The translations under genes and the position numbers were made by a program. 24,883 nucleotides of DNA from JBMORL01 sp049322335. Lineage in GTDB: Bacteria > Bacteroidota > Bacteroidia > Flavobacteriales_D > UBA2798. The notes under the pieces were generated by a model, which searched no databases, was not told the origin of the DNA, and saw only the letters and a list, made by a program, of their open reading frames with translations. The stretch spans positions 1 through 24,883 of the forward strand of contig JBMORL010000027.1 of the NCBI GenBank assembly GCA_049322335.1, given 5' to 3'. Of the stretch, positions 15,482 through 22,555 are shown piece after piece; the first letter of the stretch is position 1; each line of letters starts with the position of its first letter.

Positions 15482-15997
15482 ATGAAAACAAAACTAATTC
15501 ATTTTACATTTTTGCTAACACTTGTGTATGGCTCATCCTGTAACAGTGAAACGGCTGAGGAAAAAACAAAACCAACGGATACTTCTGTTGCCACTGTTGC
15601 ACCGGTTAAAAAAATTCCGGATGAAAAAAATATGGATCTTTATATTTCGGGTTACCAGAACTGGACACGTAATAATGAAATATATGAAACCCTTTCAGTC
15701 GCGAAAATTTGGTATGACGGGGAATTCATTATTATCAACGACAGTGTTCAACCTAAATTTTCGCTGGAGATCGGTAAAAAAATCACCGGGGAAAAATCAA
15801 ATCTCGCAAAAGATTTGGGTGGAGCCAGCTCAAGAACTGTTTACGAATTGCAACCGAATGAACAAGGGTATAATGAACTGATCATTTTTACCAATGAATT
15901 TGAAATGAAAGTGCTCGGTTTTGCTTATACCATCAATTTCACTGTTTCCGGAAAAACAATGACAAAATCGTATTACGCGAATAAGAAAAAACAATAA
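15482..15997 (+). CDS. Small lipoprotein of unknown function (171 aa)
   Basis: The signal peptide MKTKLIHFTFLLTLVYGSSC ends with a lipobox-like GSSC, so lipidation at Cys20 is likely. A Thr/Glu/Lys-rich linker (residues ~21-45) is followed by a beta-rich domain (MDLYISGYQNWTRNNEIYETLSVAKIWYDGEFIIIND ... YNELIIFTNEFEMKVLGFAYTINFTVSGK). I do not recognise the domain. It follows the TlpA-like lipoprotein by 19 nt and probably shares its transcript. Confidence 0.8.
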   Translation: MKTKLIHFTFLLTLVYGSSCNSETAEEKTKPTDTSVATVAPVKKIPDEKNMDLYISGYQNWTRNNEIYETLSVAKIWYDGEFIIINDSVQPKFSLEIGKKITGEKSNLAKDLGGASSRTVYELQPNEQGYNELIIFTNEFEMKVLGFAYTINFTVSGKTMTKSYYANKKKQ

Positions 15998-16096
15998 AAT
16001 TACCCGGGGTCTCTATACGTCAGAGTCCGCAACAGGCCCGGCCTTACATTGCTAGTGAAATATGCTTTTGAGATTTGTAAAGGATCATATCAACCA

Positions 16097-16726
16097 TTAT
16101 TTCCCTTCCTTCACCATCTTCCTGTAATCCTCCAAACTGCACCCGATAATTTCTTTTGCTTCTTTGGCAGTATAGGTGTGTGTAATTTCTACAATGCGGT
16201 TTTTTTCTCCGGGCATATTTTTGTAGGTAAGAAAATAATGTTGCAATCGTTTTACGAGCATTTCGGGTAACTGGCTGATATCGGTAATCTGTCCGTAAAC
16301 CGCATCGTCTTTCATTACAGCAATAATTTTGTCGTCTGCTTCATTTTTATCAATCATCCGCAATCCGCCAACAGGAATGGCCTGCACAATTATATTTCCA
16401 TGTGGAATAACACGTTCGCTCAGCACACAAATATCCAGCGGGTCGCCATCGCCTTTTATGTTTTTCTTTTTTGTTTTTTTCATGCAGTGTTTGGCCACTT
16501 CGTTTCCGCAATAGGTTTTCGGAATAAAACCATAAAGTGCCGGCACTACATTCGAAAATTTTTGCGGACGATCTACTTTCAATATTCCGCTTTTTTTATC
16601 AATTTCATATTTCACCGTATCAGACGGAACGATCTCGATAAATGCATTTACGGTTTCAGGTGATTTTTCATGAACATCAATCCCATGCCAGGGATGCAAC
16701 ATAAAAGTGGAAAACGATTTGCTCAT
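16097..16726 (-). CDS. ppa: Inorganic pyrophosphatase, class I
   Basis: Hydrolyses pyrophosphate to phosphate in the cytoplasm. The class I signature DGDPLDI lies at residues ~93-99 with the expected metal-binding Asp residues, and the flanking KFSNVVPALYGFIPKTYCGN and DDKIIAVMKDD segments are typical. The start is taken as the ATG at 16726, which overlaps the menA stop as ATGA and gives 209 residues; a frame extension to 16756 would start inside menA and add ten unlikely residues. Translational coupling to MenA, whose reaction releases pyrophosphate, fits its enzymatic job, though the enzyme also serves the whole cell. Confidence 0.95.
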   Translation of the reverse strand: MSKSFSTFMLHPWHGIDVHEKSPETVNAFIEIVPSDTVKYEIDKKSGILKVDRPQKFSNVVPALYGFIPKTYCGNEVAKHCMKKTKKKNIKGDGDPLDICVLSERVIPHGNIIVQAIPVGGLRMIDKNEADDKIIAVMKDDAVYGQITDISQLPEMLVKRLQHYFLTYKNMPGEKNRIVEITHTYTAKEAKEIIGCSLEDYRKMVKEGK

Positions 16727-17640
16727 AAATTTTGTGTTGAAATGTATAATCCGCATCCCAGTAAAAGTGAAAATAAAAAGGTAGTAATGGCCAGTTGTTT
16801 GAGCAGCGGATCGAGTTGTTTGGGATCGCTGGAACGCATTACTGTCATCCCGTTTTTAAATAACAAGGGCAATATAGCCAGGAAAATAAATTGCCAGGGA
16901 GAAGAATAGTTTTTCATTATAAAGATTACTGTTGCAATAATTCCTGCAAAAAGTAAAAACAAGTGATAATATTTTGCTTTTTCAAATCCCATTTTCACCA
17001 CCAGTGTGTTTTTTCCCGAGGCGTGATCGTTTACATGGTCGCGCATATTGTTAAGATTTAAAACACCGGCACTGAAAAAACCAATGGAAGAAGCGGGGAG
17101 TAATATCCAAACATCAAATAGCCGCGCCTGCAGATAAAACGATCCGGTTACGCCCACCAGTCCGAAAAAAAGAAAAACAAATACATCGCCCATGCCGTGA
17201 TAACCGTATGCTTTTTTTCCCACGGTATAAAAAACTGCTGCGGCAATAGCGCCTAAACCGAGCACCATGAAAAAAATAAAATCATCTTTCCCCATGCCTT
17301 TGGTTCCTTCATATACCAGCCATGTGCCCGATGCCAGCGAAAGTAAAATCACCAGGAGAATAGCTGTTTTCATTTCATTTTTTGTAATCTCTCCCGATTG
17401 TAATGTGCGTGATGGCCCTACGCGTTGCCGGTTGTCGGTTCCTTTTACAAAATCACCATAATCGTTGGCAAAGTTGGAGAGTACTTGCAGGAACAGGGTA
17501 GTGGCAAGGCAAAGAACAATTACGGTGATATCTTTTATGCCGGCAAACAAGGCGAGTGCCGAACCCGTGATGGTAGCGGAAAAGGAAAGGGGAAGCGTTC
17601 GTAAACGGGCAGCTTTTATAAAGGCTATGGCTTTTAACAT
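16723..17640 (-). CDS. menA: 1,4-dihydroxy-2-naphthoate polyprenyltransferase (MenA)
   Basis: A UbiA-superfamily membrane prenyltransferase of 305 residues with about eight or nine hydrophobic segments. The first Asp-rich motif NFANDYGD lies at residues 56-63, followed by GPSRTLQSGEIT; the second, NLNNMRDHVND, is at ~195-205. Together these are diagnostic of MenA, which transfers a polyprenyl chain to dihydroxynaphthoate and releases pyrophosphate and CO2 in menaquinone synthesis, the usual quinone of Bacteroidota. It is the first gene of a two-gene unit with ppa. The ATG is at 17640. Confidence 0.94.
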   Translation of the reverse strand: MLKAIAFIKAARLRTLPLSFSATITGSALALFAGIKDITVIVLCLATTLFLQVLSNFANDYGDFVKGTDNRQRVGPSRTLQSGEITKNEMKTAILLVILLSLASGTWLVYEGTKGMGKDDFIFFMVLGLGAIAAAVFYTVGKKAYGYHGMGDVFVFLFFGLVGVTGSFYLQARLFDVWILLPASSIGFFSAGVLNLNNMRDHVNDHASGKNTLVVKMGFEKAKYYHLFLLFAGIIATVIFIMKNYSSPWQFIFLAILPLLFKNGMTVMRSSDPKQLDPLLKQLAITTFLFSLLLGCGLYISTQNL

Positions 17641-17695
17641 GCCTCAAAAATACGAATGATAGCTTCACAGGAATCGTTAAAAACTCAATTCTTTA

Positions 17696-17726
17696 TTTGA
17701 TGGTGCAGCTTTCTTTTGTATCTTGT
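17696..17726 (+). promoter_or_regulatory. Candidate promoter upstream of the DUF7793-like gene
   Basis: TTTG at 17696-17699, a 19-nt spacer and TATCTTGT at 17719-17726, imperfect at the end of the -7 box. It would start transcription about 15 nt before the ATA codon at 17749, which supports translation beginning upstream of the GTG at 17827. Confidence 0.35.
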
Positions 17727-17826
17727 AACAGGTTAGTAATCAACTTTTATAAAGAAGAAAACTACGATAAAGGTTAAATGCTTTGAACAGGAGAAGCTGG
17801 TTTTCCGTTTTCGTTCGGACGGCATT

Positions 17827-18153
17827 GTGCATATTATATTTAAAAAAGACCAGAGTATTGATCTCGAAGATTTTTTTGCCGGACTGGAGCTGATTAAAAA
17901 AGTGGGGAAAGGAAAAAAGTTTTTATATCTCTATGATCCGGAAGAAAATTCTGATGTAACTCCCGAACTCAGAAAGTATGTTTCGTCCGACAACGCCAAT
18001 AAATACACCATTGCCGATGCTATTCTTGTTAACCGGTTATCACAAAAAATTATCGCCAATTTCTATCTCAAATTTCATAAACCAATAATGCCTACTGCTG
18101 TTTTTCTCCATAAAAAAGAAGCAATAAAATGGCTGAAGACGTTTAGTGAGTGA
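17827..18153 (+). CDS. DUF7793/STAS-like small protein; true start probably further upstream
   Basis: The first standard start codon is GTG at 17827, giving 108 residues. The same frame is open from 17740 and its codons from 17749 read IKKKTTIKVKCFEQEKLVFR, joining FRSDGIVHIIFKKDQSIDLEDF. That is the strand-strand-helix opening expected of small SpoIIAA/DUF7793-like Bacteroidota proteins, so 26 real residues seem to lie before the GTG. No ATG, GTG or TTG exists in that stretch. The C-terminal half (RLSQKIIANFYLKFHKP ... FLHKKEAIKWLKTF) is also typical of this group. Role unknown. Confidence 0.75.
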   Translation: MHIIFKKDQSIDLEDFFAGLELIKKVGKGKKFLYLYDPEENSDVTPELRKYVSSDNANKYTIADAILVNRLSQKIIANFYLKFHKPIMPTAVFLHKKEAIKWLKTFSE

Positions 18154-18212
18154 AATGGACAGTGGTTATGAGTCATTGGTTATTAGTCACCAAAATGCAG
18201 ATTGTACGAGTG

Positions 18213-18275
18213 TTGATTACATAATTTGTGATTTTTGAATTGTATTATATCAAAAATCACAAATTATGTAATCAA
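18213..18275. repeat. Perfect 26-bp inverted repeat with 11-nt loop
   Basis: Arms 18213-18238 and 18250-18275 are exactly complementary around the loop 18239-18249. The arms are AT-rich (core ATAATTTGTGATTTTTGA). It sits 60 nt after the stop of the DUF7793-like gene. A transcript would form a very stable hairpin, so it could act as a terminator, but no T-tract follows; a miniature mobile repeat is an alternative. Confidence 0.7.
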
Positions 18276-18283
18276 AAATAGTT

Positions 18284-18323
18284 CCTGTCTGCCGTCACAT
18301 TAGCCCGCGCATTGGCAGGCAGG
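18284..18323. repeat. CCTGCCTGCC-type hairpin
   Basis: CCTGTCTGCC (18284-18293) pairs with GGCAGGCAGG (18314-18323), 10 bp with one G-U. The same word, CCTGCCTGCC, recurs at 19721-19730, suggesting a short dispersed repeat. Confidence 0.45.
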
Positions 18324-18396
18324 TGATCCGCACTTCATAATTCCGGAAACGGATATCGTCTTTTAACCCCACATCGTAGTTCTGTCATTCGGCATT

Positions 18397-18425
18397 TTTG
18401 CATTTTACCGATAACGCTATCTTTG
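18397..18425 (+). promoter_or_regulatory. Promoter for a leaderless thioesterase mRNA
   Basis: TTTG at 18397-18400, a 17-nt spacer and a perfect TATCTTTG at 18418-18425. Only 4 nt separate the -7 box from the ATG at 18430, so transcription should start at or next to the start codon. Confidence 0.6.
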
Positions 18426-18429
18426 CCTC

Positions 18430-18840
18430 ATGTACATCTCCGAAACAAAGATCCGCGTCCGTTATGGCGAAACCGACCAGATGGGCTATTGTTATTATGG
18501 AAATTATGCCCAATACTTTGAGGTGGGCCGTGTAGAGGCATTACGCGGGCTGGGGATGAGTTACAAATCGCTCGAAGACTCAGGGATTATGCTTCCCGTG
18601 CTGGAGTTTAAGATCAAATACCTGAAACCGGCTTATTATGACGATCTGCTCACCATCAAAACCATTATAAAATCCCTTCCGGCTGCCCGTATACACTTTG
18701 ATTATGAAACCTATAACGAACAAGGGACACTGCTCAATACCGGTGAAACTACCCTGGTTTTTATAAGTAAAGCCAGTAACCGCCCTTGTGCCGCACCCGC
18801 TGCAATGATCGAAAAATTAAAGGAATTTATTACCGCTTAA
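18430..18840 (+). CDS. YbgC/FadM-type acyl-CoA thioesterase (hotdog fold)
   Basis: A 136-residue single hotdog-fold protein. The N-terminal signature RVRYGETDQMGYCYYGNYAQYFEVGRVEAL includes the conserved Asp16 and the YYGNYxxYFE helix of 4-hydroxybenzoyl-CoA/YbgC thioesterases. LEFKIKYLKPAYYDDLLTI and GETTLVFISKASNRPCAAP follow in the usual order. It should hydrolyse acyl-CoA (or acyl-ACP) thioesters in the cytoplasm; the chain specificity cannot be read. The start is fixed by the family alignment and by the promoter directly upstream. Confidence 0.92.
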   Translation: MYISETKIRVRYGETDQMGYCYYGNYAQYFEVGRVEALRGLGMSYKSLEDSGIMLPVLEFKIKYLKPAYYDDLLTIKTIIKSLPAARIHFDYETYNEQGTLLNTGETTLVFISKASNRPCAAPAAMIEKLKEFITA

Positions 18841-18918
18841 CGAATTTTAACAGCATCCGGGCACAGATTTTGAAGCAACTTTGTTGTTATATAAATGTCT
18901 TTAAATAAACAAAACACC

Positions 18919-19377
18919 ATGAAAAAAAGCATCCTGTTCCTAACCCTTGTTTTTTGCGGAATCCAGTTTTCGCAGGCCCAGATCAAATGGATGAGCTGGG
19001 AAGATGCTATCAAAGCCAATAAAAAGGAACCCAAAAAAATATTTGTCGACCTCTACACCAGCTGGTGCGGATGGTGTAAGGTGATGGACCAAAAAACCTT
19101 TACTGATGAGAAAGTAATTAAATACATGAACGATAATTTTTATGCGGTAAAGTTCAATGCCGAATCGCAAACGCCTATCGTTTATAATAACTACACATTC
19201 AAATACAAAACCGAATACAAGGCGCATGAACTGGCTATTTCACTGCTGGATGGAAATATGTCGTACCCCAGTTTCGTAGTGCTCAATGAAAAAGAGCAGC
19301 GTATGTCCATCATTAAAGGTTACCAGGAAAAAGATGTGTTTTTCGAAACCATTAAAAAACTGGCAGAAACCAAATAA
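18919..19377 (+). CDS. Secreted thioredoxin-fold protein (WCGWC)
   Basis: The ATG at 18919 gives a signal peptide (MKKSILFLTLVFCGIQFSQAQ); an upstream ATG at 18895 adds eight residues before it and is less likely. The mature protein is a thioredoxin-like domain with KKIFVDLYTSWCGWCKVMDQ: redox cysteines Cys50 and Cys53 in WCGWC, typical of DUF255/Thioredoxin_7-type proteins in Bacteroidota. MSYPSFVVLNE supplies the cis-Pro loop. It probably handles disulfides in the periplasm. A 51-aa membrane protein gene follows within 9 nt, suggesting an operon. Confidence 0.9.
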   Translation: MKKSILFLTLVFCGIQFSQAQIKWMSWEDAIKANKKEPKKIFVDLYTSWCGWCKVMDQKTFTDEKVIKYMNDNFYAVKFNAESQTPIVYNNYTFKYKTEYKAHELAISLLDGNMSYPSFVVLNEKEQRMSIIKGYQEKDVFFETIKKLAETK

Positions 19378-19386
19378 TTTCATTTT

Positions 19387-19542
19387 ATGAAAGGAAGAGA
19401 CAGAAAAAGACAGTGGTGGGATGTGAAACTCACGGGTTTTATGCCGCCCCGCGAAGAAAACCGTATTATTATGTATACGCTAATCGGGGTGATTGCCTTC
19501 CTGTTGCTGTATGTTACCCTGCTTATTGTGAAGAATAGCTGA
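19387..19542 (+). CDS. Small single-pass membrane protein (51 aa)
   Basis: The ATG at 19387 is 9 nt after the preceding stop. The product has a basic, aromatic N-terminus (MKGRDRKRQWWDVKLTGFMP), then one hydrophobic helix (MYTLIGVIAFLLLYVTLLIV) ending near the C-terminus. A positive N-terminus with a C-terminal helix fits an inner-membrane protein with its N-terminus in the cytoplasm. Length, charge layout and operon-like position support a real gene; no family recognised. Confidence 0.6.
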   Translation: MKGRDRKRQWWDVKLTGFMPPREENRIIMYTLIGVIAFLLLYVTLLIVKNS

Positions 19543-19596
19543 TTCCGGTCCTTCAAAAAACTCACCAACAGACTGGTTTTCTTCCCGAAAAGTACG

Positions 19597-19614
19597 GGCG
19601 AGTCGCTACTCGCC
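19597..19614. repeat. GGCGAG/CTCGCC hairpin
   Basis: GGCGAG (19597-19602) and CTCGCC (19609-19614) form a perfect 6-bp GC-rich stem with loop TCGCTA, about 55 nt after the small membrane protein gene. It may be a REP-like element or part of a terminator; no T-tract follows. Confidence 0.4.
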
Positions 19615-19797
19615 ACTACATTCAAATAAAGCAGATTAATTCGCTCAGCTTTCCCGGCCTGGTAACTTTCTCAGCCCCGTAACTTTCCCAATTTTTCAAC
19701 TTTCAACCTTTAACACTTGTCCTGCCTGCCCGCCAAAGGAGGGTTCGCAGCATCGGGATTCAACCTTTTTCCCTACTTTCATACCTGAAAACCGGTC

Positions 19798-21450
19798 ATG
19801 GCAAGGCAGTATCATTCCTATTCGACAGAGATTCTTGATGAAACGTTTGTTTCGGGAGAGTTGTCCTATAAGCAAACCGCACATGTCAGATTTTTTAACC
19901 GCAATCACAAACTCATTTTTAGCGAAAAATACGGGGTGGCCGACCCGGAAGCAATTTATTCCAAACTCAGCAGCGAAGGCATTATTCATTTGGATAACTG
20001 TTATGTAAAGAATTTTTCACTGGCAGAATTCAGGGCAAAATCCGGACAGGGAAAGATGCAGATGATTCCCATCAAACAATTTTCGGCAATCAATGCTTTT
20101 TTCGAGAATGAAGACAATACCGATTTTTCGTATGCCGAATTTGACGGTATTTCAGCTGATTTTGTGAATTCGCATTTTGCCAGCGGGGGAGTGGTGTTTT
20201 ATAAAAGTATTTTTAAAGATATTGATGTCGATTTTTCCAACGTCAATTTCGGAAATGAAAGTGTAAATTTCCAGTTTACCGAATTCGGAAAAGGCAGTAT
20301 CAGTTTCGAAAGTGCCATTTTTGGCGAAGGAGATGTGTCGTTTGTTAATACTCATTTTGGAGAAGGGAAAGTAAATTTTAAAGCCGTTGATTTTGGAGGA
20401 AATGTCGATTTTCATTTTGCACGGTTCGGAAAAGGAGACATCAGTTTTGATAAAACACGTTTTGGCGGACAGAAAGTAGATTTCCGCAGAGTGGAATTTG
20501 GTGAGGGAAAAATGGAATTCACCCGGACCAATTTCGGTAATGGTGAAATTAATTTCGAAGAAACTGAAGGGGGAAAAGGAAGAAAAAGTTTTAAAAAAGC
20601 TATTTTCGGTGAAGCCAATGTTTCATTTGAACTTTCGGTTTTCGAAGAAGAACTTAATTTTGAAAATGCTGAATTCGGGCGCGGAAAACTCTCTTTTTTC
20701 AATTCCGGTCTCAAAGGTATTTCTTTCAAATCATGCCAGCTGAACAATTACCTCGACCTCCGCGTCAACAAATGCGAAAAAATAGATCTTTCCAATACCG
20801 TTATCAAAGACATTATCGACCTCAAACCCGGATTTTCGAAAGTAGAAATAAATGAACTGAATCTTGCCGGTGCGCGAAACCTGGGAAAAATATTTATCGA
20901 CTGGGAAGATAATCACTGCTACAGGATGATCACTGCACAGGCGGATACCAGCAATATTGAAAAAGCAGAGCAGTTCAGGATGCTGAAGGAAGACTTTAAT
21001 TCCAGCGGTCAGTATAACGATGAAGACGCTGCTTATGTAGAATTCAAACGGTTTGAACTGAAACATTACCGCGAACTCAATAAGAAAAAGTGGTGGGCCG
21101 CACCTTCTTATTTTGCACAAAAACTCATCTTCGACCGTATGGGATTGTATGCCACTTCACCTGTTCGTGTGCTGGGAAGTATGATGCTGGTATATTTATT
21201 TTTTAGTGTAATGTATATGGTACTTCCCTTTATAACCGGTTCAGAAATACAAACCGGGCTGGCCGAACCCGAACCGCTCAGTTCTGTTGCCCTTTCACTT
21301 TATTACAGCGCCATTACATTTTTTACTATCGGTTACGGAGATTATTTTCCCTATGGCTTCATCCGCTGGGTAGCTTGTGTGGAGGGTTTTTGCGGAGTGT
21401 TTATGATGAGTTATTTTGTAGTGGCCTTCGTGCGTAAAATGCTGAGGTGA
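19798..21450 (+). CDS. Two-TM K+ channel with a large N-terminal 12-residue-repeat domain
   Basis: A 550-residue protein. Residues ~109-312 are about 17 tandem repeats of roughly 12 residues with the pattern xFxxxxF-GxGxV (for example GEGDVSFVNTHF, GKGDISFDKTRF), related to pentapeptide-like beta-solenoids. Residues ~313-450 form a linker with helical segments (EKAEQFRMLKEDFNSSGQ). The C-terminus is a channel pore module: TM1 VLGSMMLVYLFFSVMYMVL (~459-477), pore helix and filter ITFFTIGYGDY with TIGYGD at residues 510-515, and TM2 GFCGVFMMSYFVVAFV. The filter is that of K+-selective channels. The solenoid has no signal peptide and would be cytoplasmic. Its gating signal is unknown. Confidence 0.88.
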   Translation: MARQYHSYSTEILDETFVSGELSYKQTAHVRFFNRNHKLIFSEKYGVADPEAIYSKLSSEGIIHLDNCYVKNFSLAEFRAKSGQGKMQMIPIKQFSAINAFFENEDNTDFSYAEFDGISADFVNSHFASGGVVFYKSIFKDIDVDFSNVNFGNESVNFQFTEFGKGSISFESAIFGEGDVSFVNTHFGEGKVNFKAVDFGGNVDFHFARFGKGDISFDKTRFGGQKVDFRRVEFGEGKMEFTRTNFGNGEINFEETEGGKGRKSFKKAIFGEANVSFELSVFEEELNFENAEFGRGKLSFFNSGLKGISFKSCQLNNYLDLRVNKCEKIDLSNTVIKDIIDLKPGFSKVEINELNLAGARNLGKIFIDWEDNHCYRMITAQADTSNIEKAEQFRMLKEDFNSSGQYNDEDAAYVEFKRFELKHYRELNKKKWWAAPSYFAQKLIFDRMGLYATSPVRVLGSMMLVYLFFSVMYMVLPFITGSEIQTGLAEPEPLSSVALSLYYSAITFFTIGYGDYFPYGFIRWVACVEGFCGVFMMSYFVVAFVRKMLR

Positions 21451-21590
21451 TTTAGTTACAAGTTTTGAAAGTTCTGATGCCATACTCCCGGGTCTTCGGT
21501 TTCAACTTTCCGCTCCGCAAAGCTACTCACGCAGGTTTTTTTCTTTCAATAATCACATTCTCAACTCACCTGCTTTCTCAACTCGCTAAC

Positions 21591-21622
21591 TTTCTCAACT
21601 TTCAACTATTCCCTTATCTTTG
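21591..21622 (+). promoter_or_regulatory. Promoter for cmk, probably leaderless
   Basis: A perfect -7 box TATCTTTG at 21615-21622 ends 6 nt before the GTG start; a weak -33 (TTTC, 21591-21594) lies 20 nt upstream of it. The upstream stretch is rich in CTTTCTCAACTTTCAAC words also seen around 19661-19707. Confidence 0.5.
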
Positions 21623-21628
21623 TTTCCC

Positions 21629-22318
21629 GTGGAGAAAAAAATAAATATTGCCATTGACGGATATTCCTCGTGCGGAAAAAGTACGCTGGCCAAGCAATTA
21701 GCCAAACACCTTGGCTATATTTATGTGGATTCGGGTGCCATGTACCGTGCTATAGCTTTGTATTGCCTTCGAAAAGGATACATCAAAGACAATTTCATCA
21801 TGAAAGATGAATTGATCGCTGATCTTGGAAAAATATCCATCCGTTTTCATTATAACTCAGACACCCAGCGGTCTGAAACTTTTCTGAATGGAGAAAATGT
21901 GGAAAGCGAAATACGGGGTATGGAAGTTTCCAAACATGTGAGTTACATCAGTCTCATAAAGGAAGTACGCAGAAAGTTAGTTGTTTTTCAGCATGAAATG
22001 GGAAAAAACAAAGGAGTGGTAATGGATGGACGGGATATCGGAACCGTGGTTTTTCCGGATGCGGAGTTAAAAATATTTATGACGGCTGATAAACACACCC
22101 GTGCAGAAAGAAGATATGAAGAATTAAAGGCAAAAGGGCTTAATATTACCATGGACGAAGTAGCCGAGAATTTATATATGCGCGATTTCGAAGACACTAC
22201 CCGCGAAGAAAATCCGCTGCGACAGGCTGAAGATGCACGTGTTATCGATAACACTTTTCTTACACATGAAGAACAATTGAAACTGGCGATGGATTGGGCG
22301 GAGCAAATTATAAAATAG
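21629..22318 (+). CDS. cmk: Cytidylate kinase
   Basis: Phosphorylates CMP and dCMP with ATP in pyrimidine nucleotide supply. With GTG at 21629 the protein is 229 residues and opens MEKKINIAIDGYSSCGKST, whose P-loop GYSSCGKS is at 11-18. Further family motifs: DSGAMYRAIALYCL, MDGRDIGTVVFPDA and the lid stretch RRYEELKAKG, with DFEDTTREENPL and DARVIDNT. A TTG at 21620 would extend the frame but overlaps the -7 box TATCTTTG, so GTG is the better start. The gene is convergent with the sigma factor gene. Confidence 0.95.
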   Translation: MEKKINIAIDGYSSCGKSTLAKQLAKHLGYIYVDSGAMYRAIALYCLRKGYIKDNFIMKDELIADLGKISIRFHYNSDTQRSETFLNGENVESEIRGMEVSKHVSYISLIKEVRRKLVVFQHEMGKNKGVVMDGRDIGTVVFPDAELKIFMTADKHTRAERRYEELKAKGLNITMDEVAENLYMRDFEDTTREENPLRQAEDARVIDNTFLTHEEQLKLAMDWAEQIIK

Positions 22319-22409
22319 AGGTTTTTAATTTTAGATGTTGAAATCCTGAAACTTCATTTTACCCATGTTTTAAATGAGGTAAAGATGAATGAACGAATAT
22401 TAGAATAGC

Positions 22410-22457
22410 GAATAACGAGTTTTGAATTTTTATTTCTTAACTTATCATTCGTTATTC
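22410..22457. terminator. Possible bidirectional terminator between cmk and the sigma gene
   Basis: GAATAACGA (22410-22418) and TCGTTATTC (22449-22457) make a perfect 9-bp stem around an AT-rich 30-nt loop, in the 237-bp gap between two convergent genes. Its place suits a shared terminator, but the long loop makes this tentative. Confidence 0.3.
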
Positions 22458-22555
22458 TTCATTCAATTATTCATAAATGCTAAATGGGAAACTTTAAAAA
22501 ATAAAGTTAAAGCAGGCCATCTCACTTTTTTCAACTTCTCAAAATTTTAAATCCC

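Noticed and set aside
20152..20747. Minus-strand frames over the channel gene
   Set aside because: They mirror the 12-residue repeats of the plus-strand gene.
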